NCBI GenBank assembly: GCA_021780795.1
Contig: JAJXYA010000019.1
Coordinates: 1-7,934 of the forward strand
Direction of reading: 5' to 3'
Source of the DNA: Bacillota bacterium
GTDB taxonomy: Bacteria > Bacillota_A > Clostridia > Clostridiales > Clostridiaceae
DNA length: 7,934 bases
The notes under the pieces are model-generated. The model was not told the origin of the DNA and made no database searches. It worked only from the letters and a program-made list of their open reading frames with translations. Positions within the stretch are counted from its first letter, which is position 1. Every line of letters begins with the position of its first letter. The position numbers were made by a program, and so were the translations under genes. Positions 6,975-7,934 of the stretch are shown here, piece after piece.

Positions 6975-6983
6975 GTTATAGCA
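6975..6983 (-). promoter_or_regulatory. Possible extended -10 promoter for the HAD gene
   Basis: TGCTATAAC on the minus strand fits an extended -10 box with one mismatch. No good -35 box is seen. If used, it would give a leader of about 95 bases that contains the 6933-6965 hairpin and would uncouple the HAD gene from the stiP-like gene. Confidence 0.25.
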
Positions 6984-6988
6984 TGCAA

Positions 6989-7010
6989 CTCCCACTTAAA
7001 GAAGCGCGAG
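6989..7010 (-). other. GC-richer hairpin within the stiP-HAD spacer
   Basis: In minus-strand RNA CTCGCGCTT (7010-7002) pairs with AAGTGGGAG (6997-6989) around a CUUU loop, with one G-G mismatch and one G-U pair. Its form recalls the end hairpins of IS200/IS605-type elements, a resemblance only. It is unusually GC-rich for this window. Confidence 0.4.
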
Positions 7011-7017
7011 ACTTTCC

Positions 7018-7034
7018 TTCTGAAATGTCGTTAA
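7018..7034 (-). repeat. Dispersed repeat R, copy at the stiP-like stop codon
   Basis: TTAACGACATTTCAGAA on the minus strand, identical to 1656-1672, followed by GG (7016-7017). The TAA at bases 2-4 is the stop of the stiP-like gene (7031-7033). It is also the outer arm of the inverted-repeat element. Confidence 0.8.
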
Positions 7035-7934
7035 ATATCTTCTTTTTCTTTAGCTTTAATAATACCACAGCAGGAATAGCACATATCTGTATATATTTCT
7101 ACAGGAATGTTTTTTTCTTCAGCTAGCTTAAATATATGCTTTAAGTTAGGATTCTCAAAGGAGTCCACTAGAATTTTCCAAGGTATTCTTCTTAGAAGTA
7201 CTCGTGTAGTTTCTCCAATTCCAGGTTTTATAAGATTAATATTATTAATGTGAAATTTATGTTTAATACTTTCTATATCTTTAAGTCCCTTGCAGCTAAA
7301 AAAGTTACCATTAAACTCAATATCAGCGGCAACTTCTGCAATATTTGGTGTATCTAATGATTTAGATATATGAGCTTCATCTATATCATTGAAACAGTTA
7401 CATATCTCATCAATATAGAAATTAGAAACATCCACTGGCAACAGTTCTCTATAAAATTTAGTACCGTGAAAATCATTACTATTAATAAAATTATCATTAA
7501 GTACAGTCCTACTTACAAGTCCTGAGACAGTAGAATTAAGACAAGCACTTGGAATTAAAAAATCCTCTCTTGTACCGTAAATAAGGGTACAGTGAGCGGG
7601 GTCAGATAACACTGCTAGGTTTGAATTTAGATTTATATTAAACTCTTCATAAAATTCTTTACAAGCTGATGTTAATGTGTGCTGAATAACACCTTTACCT
7701 GTCCAACCATCAATGAATTGTATTTCTGCAGAGGGGTGATTTTTTAATATATATGTAAGTGCATTTTTATCTATACCTTTATCACGAATAATGGAAATAC
7801 TGTAATGCGGTACAGATATATTATATTTAAACTTAATATATCTTTTAATTAATATGCCAATAGGAGTACCAGCTCTAGCAAGAGAAACCAAAACAATATT
7901 ATTACCTCTTGCAGCTATAATTTTTTCGCTTAAT
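7031..7934 (-). CDS. StiP-family protein (PRTase-like domain plus PELOTA RNA-binding domain), 5' end outside window
   Basis: The open frame runs off the right edge; about 300 residues are visible and no start codon is assigned. The visible N-terminal part reads IIAARGNNIVLVSLARAGTP, then IQFIDGWTGKGVIQHTL (about 7680-7720), a PRTase-like loop with DGWTGKG. The C-terminal part has KPGIGETTRVLLRRIPWKIL (about 7170-7230), the pattern of the PELOTA-type RNA-binding domain fused to this PRTase family. Databases name the family cysteine protease StiP or PRTase/PELOTA, and the true activity is not settled. Comparative genomics places it in the Ter-associated operon predicted to make a nucleoside-like metabolite. 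The protein ends with a cysteine cluster, CYSCCG. The gene precedes the HAD phosphatase. Its TAA stop lies inside repeat R. Confidence 0.9.
   Translation of the reverse strand, partial: LSEKIIAARGNNIVLVSLARAGTPIGILIKRYIKFKYNISVPHYSISIIRDKGIDKNALTYILKNHPSAEIQFIDGWTGKGVIQHTLTSACKEFYEEFNINLNSNLAVLSDPAHCTLIYGTREDFLIPSACLNSTVSGLVSRTVLNDNFINSNDFHGTKFYRELLPVDVSNFYIDEICNCFNDIDEAHISKSLDTPNIAEVAADIEFNGNFFSCKGLKDIESIKHKFHINNINLIKPGIGETTRVLLRRIPWKILVDSFENPNLKHIFKLAEEKNIPVEIYTDMCYSCCGIIKAKEKEDI

Larger units (their letters stand above)
6924..7038 (-). repeat. Structured inverted-repeat element in the stiP-HAD spacer
   Basis: About 115 bases bounded by imperfect inverted repeats: ATATTAACGACTTCAGAAGG at 6924-6943, and on the minus strand ATATTTAACGAC plus ATTTCAGAAGG at 7016-7038. 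They differ by a 2-base and a 1-base indel. Inside are two hairpins (6989-7010 and 6933-6965). The second uses one of the outer arms, so outer and inner pairings exclude each other. It could be a small non-autonomous mobile element (MITE, or an end pair related to IS200/IS605 elements) or a cis-acting RNA switch. There is no coding capacity for a transposase. Confidence 0.6.

Noticed and set aside
1656..7034. Repeat R copies as a CRISPR array
   Set aside because: The copies are few, kilobases apart, in both orientations and tied to gene ends, without regular spacers.
6924..7038. Definite IS200/IS605 insertion or TnpB guide RNA end
   Set aside because: The hairpin shape is suggestive, but there is no transposase, no clear target site and no sequence match I can verify, so it is kept only as a hypothesis.

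Overview
The window is AT-rich, uses strong AGGAGG-type ribosome binding sites and encodes protein families typical of a low-GC Gram-positive anaerobe. A Clostridium chromosome is the best guess; this is an inference from composition and gene content, not a proven placement. The locus is a Ter (tellurium/stress-response type) cluster.

Layout. Positions 1-591 (minus) hold the N-terminal part of an NRAMP-family metal transporter, cut by the window edge. A 486-base intergenic region follows. It carries the divergent NRAMP promoter, a candidate terminated short transcript and the leader of the ter genes. Positions 1078-2956 (plus) hold three consecutive TerD-family genes: two close paralogues and a third, TerZ-like member with an insert. 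A hairpin with a short U-tract then separates them from a full-length PMCA-type calcium P-type ATPase (3104-5881). A strong two-way terminator at 5952-5995 closes this operon and faces a convergent minus-strand operon. That operon contains a StiP-family PRTase-like/PELOTA protein (7031 to beyond the right edge) followed by a HAD-family phosphatase (6008-6874).

How it fits together. TerD proteins are known calcium-binding proteins, and the three copies here keep the acidic [12 protein letters not shown] loop, so an adjacent Ca2+ pump suggests a calcium-linked stress module. The StiP and HAD genes match the biosynthetic arm that comparative genomics has linked to Ter systems, predicted to make a nucleoside-like metabolite. 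The window thus spans the junction between the metal/Ca2+ arm and the start of the biosynthetic arm.

Most unusual signal. A short dispersed repeat (consensus TTAACGACATTTCAGAAGG) occurs four times. One copy sits exactly at the terD1 stop codon, one exactly at the stiP-like stop codon, one inside the last codons of the HAD gene, and one inverted in the stiP-HAD spacer. In that spacer it forms the arms of a ~115-base structured element with mutually exclusive hairpins. The terD1-terD2 spacer looks like the same spacer without the ~100-base insert.
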